DNA of 64,000 bases, from positions 2,418,001 to 2,482,000 of the forward strand of contig NZ_CP081006.1 of the NCBI RefSeq assembly GCF_022317005.1, written 5' to 3'. The first letter of the stretch is position 1; each line of letters opens with the position of its first letter. The notes beneath the pieces are model-generated. The model ran no database searches. It saw nothing but the letters and a program-made list of their open reading frames with translations, and was not told the origin of the DNA. Positions 63,044-64,000 of the stretch are shown piece after piece. The position numbers and the translations under genes are program-made. This DNA is from Mycobacterium sp. IDR2000157661. GTDB lineage: Bacteria > Actinomycetota > Actinomycetes > Mycobacteriales > Mycobacteriaceae.

Positions 63044-63132
63044 TACAACTTTCGGGCGCATGATGTACGGCGATTCAGAAGCGGGTGGGCGCCGCCGACG
63101 ACCGCACAGGCGGCGCGCGGTAGCAAGCTGCG

Positions 63133-63867
63133 ATGATGGGGAACATGCCCGCCCAGATTTACGTCACGGCGTGCATCAACGGGGCCCGCACCCCGGACCA
63201 GCACCCCAACCTGCCGGTGAATCCGGACCAGTTGGCCGCGGCCGCGGTAGCGGCCCATAGGGCCGGCGCCAAGGCCGTGCACATGCATCCCAAGACCCCC
63301 GACGGCGCCGACTCGCTGCGGCCGGAGGTGGTCGACGCCGCGGTGGGTGCCGCCCGGCACGCGCTGGCTGGATTGCCGCTCGGCGTCACGACCGGCTACT
63401 GGGCGCTGCCCAATGAACGTGAACGGCGACGCGCGATCGAAGCGTGGCGGGTGCTGCCGGACTTCGCCTCGGTCAACTGGCACGAGCCGGGCGCAGAGGA
63501 CCTGGCCAAGCTGCTGCTCGACCGGGGCCTGGGCGTCGAGGCCGGCATCTTCCACGCCGAAGCCGCCGAGTCGTGGGCCCGGTCGGAGGTCGCCGAGCAC
63601 TGTCTGCGCGTGATGATCGAGTTGCCGTCCGACGCTGACATCGCGACCGCCGACGACCTTCTGACCAGGATCCGGGCTGCGGGATCGCCGGCGCCGGTGC
63701 TGCTGCACGGCCTGGACCGAAGTTGTTGGCCGCTGCTCGAGCACGCAGGCGCCTGCGGACTGCAGACGCGCATCGGGATGGAGGACACCCTGCGACTGCC
63801 GGACGGCTCGACCGCGCCGGACAACGCGGCGTTGGTGACGGCGGCCGTCGAACTGCTCAGTCGGTAG
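63133..63867 (+). CDS. BKACE-family (DUF849) beta-keto acid cleavage enzyme
   Basis: This 244-residue TIM-barrel enzyme has QIYVTACINGARTPDQHPNL, the zinc motif H-x-H in KAVHMHPKTPDGAD, TGYWALPNER and GMEDTLRLPDG with the conserved Glu. BKACE enzymes cleave beta-keto acids with acetyl-CoA to give a CoA ester and acetoacetate (Kce and related). The protein is on the short side (many are 270-310 residues). The ATG at 63133 is used; an ATG at 63145 with GGGGAAC before it is an alternative. A stem (GCGCCGCC at 63089-63096 with GGCGGCGC at 63109-63116) lies upstream. Confidence 0.8.
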   Translation: MMGNMPAQIYVTACINGARTPDQHPNLPVNPDQLAAAAVAAHRAGAKAVHMHPKTPDGADSLRPEVVDAAVGAARHALAGLPLGVTTGYWALPNERERRRAIEAWRVLPDFASVNWHEPGAEDLAKLLLDRGLGVEAGIFHAEAAESWARSEVAEHCLRVMIELPSDADIATADDLLTRIRAAGSPAPVLLHGLDRSCWPLLEHAGACGLQTRIGMEDTLRLPDGSTAPDNAALVTAAVELLSR

Positions 63868-64000
63868 CGGCCGCCATCGCGAAGTCGGCGAAGTCGAACC
63901 CGGGCACGACCACGCAGCTCACAAGGCTCGGGACGTCGTCGCGGGGCCGGGCGCGCTGCCAGTGACCCGGCGGCACGACATACTGCGGTTGCTCCCCGGC
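63857..64000 (-). CDS. Cupin-5 (DUF985) family protein, C-terminal part (cut by window edge)
   Basis: The complement strand encodes GEQPQYVVPPGHWQRARP and LVSCVVVPGFDFADFAMA before a stop at 63857. This is the characteristic end of DUF985/cupin-5 proteins (P-P-G-H-W and V-V-P-G-F-D/E-F). The C-terminal 47 codons are visible and the start lies beyond the right edge. Its last 11 bp overlap the end of the convergent BKACE gene. Function in this family is unknown. Confidence 0.75.
   Translation of the reverse strand, partial: AGEQPQYVVPPGHWQRARPRDDVPSLVSCVVVPGFDFADFAMAAATD

Noticed and set aside
63089..63116. GCGCCGCC/GGCGGCGC hairpin upstream of the BKACE gene as a riboswitch
   Set aside because: An 8-bp stem is easily met by chance in GC-rich DNA and no known riboswitch core is present.

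Overview
The window is high-GC DNA from a mycobacterium, most likely an environmental Mycolicibacterium-type species. From 1 to about 34600 the gene content and order follow the Mycobacterium tuberculosis stretch Rv0884c-Rv0910 as I remember it: serC, an AurF-like diiron protein, fprB, a VOC protein, citA, gltA2, a phytoene-desaturase-like oxidoreductase, a DUF2630 protein, prrB-prrA, accD3, echA6, an Rv0906-type metallo-hydrolase, an Rv0907-type beta-lactamase fold lipoprotein, ctpE and the Rv0909-Rv0910 pair. This is synteny from memory, not an alignment.

Species-specific insertions interrupt that backbone. They are a secreted CAP-domain protein, a large secreted family 1 glycoside hydrolase with an acidic linker and a cadherin-like domain, a mycothiol-dependent isomerase-like protein, pdxH with a TetR regulator, the eroded remains of an MFS transporter and a MarR regulator, three ABC exporter half-transporters (two forming an asymmetric heterodimer), a Coq4-like protein, a flavin oxidoreductase and an epoxide hydrolase. 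A 13E12-family HNH endonuclease gene, with a perfect SOS box over its start codon, closes the backbone at about 36000.

From 36158 to 60910 lies one large catabolic island made of two divergent operons around a control region at 42282-42419. The leftward operon encodes an SMP-30-like beta-propeller (possible lactonase), a GntR/UTRA regulator, two acyl-CoA synthetases and an SDR. The rightward operon has 15 tightly packed genes: SDR, Rieske oxygenase, Baeyer-Villiger monooxygenase, hydroxyacyl-CoA-dehydrogenase-like SDR, CaiB-type CoA transferase, two heteromeric acyl-CoA dehydrogenase pairs separated by a Gfo/Idh oxidoreductase, a ThDP-dependent lyase-like enzyme, an aldehyde dehydrogenase, an AcuI-like reductase, a MaoC-like hydratase and a third acyl-CoA synthetase. 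Read together, they suggest hydroxylation and oxidation of an alicyclic or terpenoid-like compound, Baeyer-Villiger insertion, ester or lactone opening, CoA activation, beta-oxidation of a bulky acyl-CoA and a C-C cleavage step. The substrate is not identifiable from sequence, and this island is the best candidate for an undescribed system here. The intergenic region carries two GTC-N2-GAC palindromes and a 23-bp inverted repeat.

The last 3 kb holds a DUF1330-like protein, an amidohydrolase, an atypical SDR, three ATAAGG repeats spaced exactly 11 bp apart, a BKACE-type enzyme and the end of a cupin gene. Many genes start at, or within a few bases of, a predicted transcription start (TANNNT about 7 bp upstream), as expected for the leaderless mRNAs common in mycobacteria.
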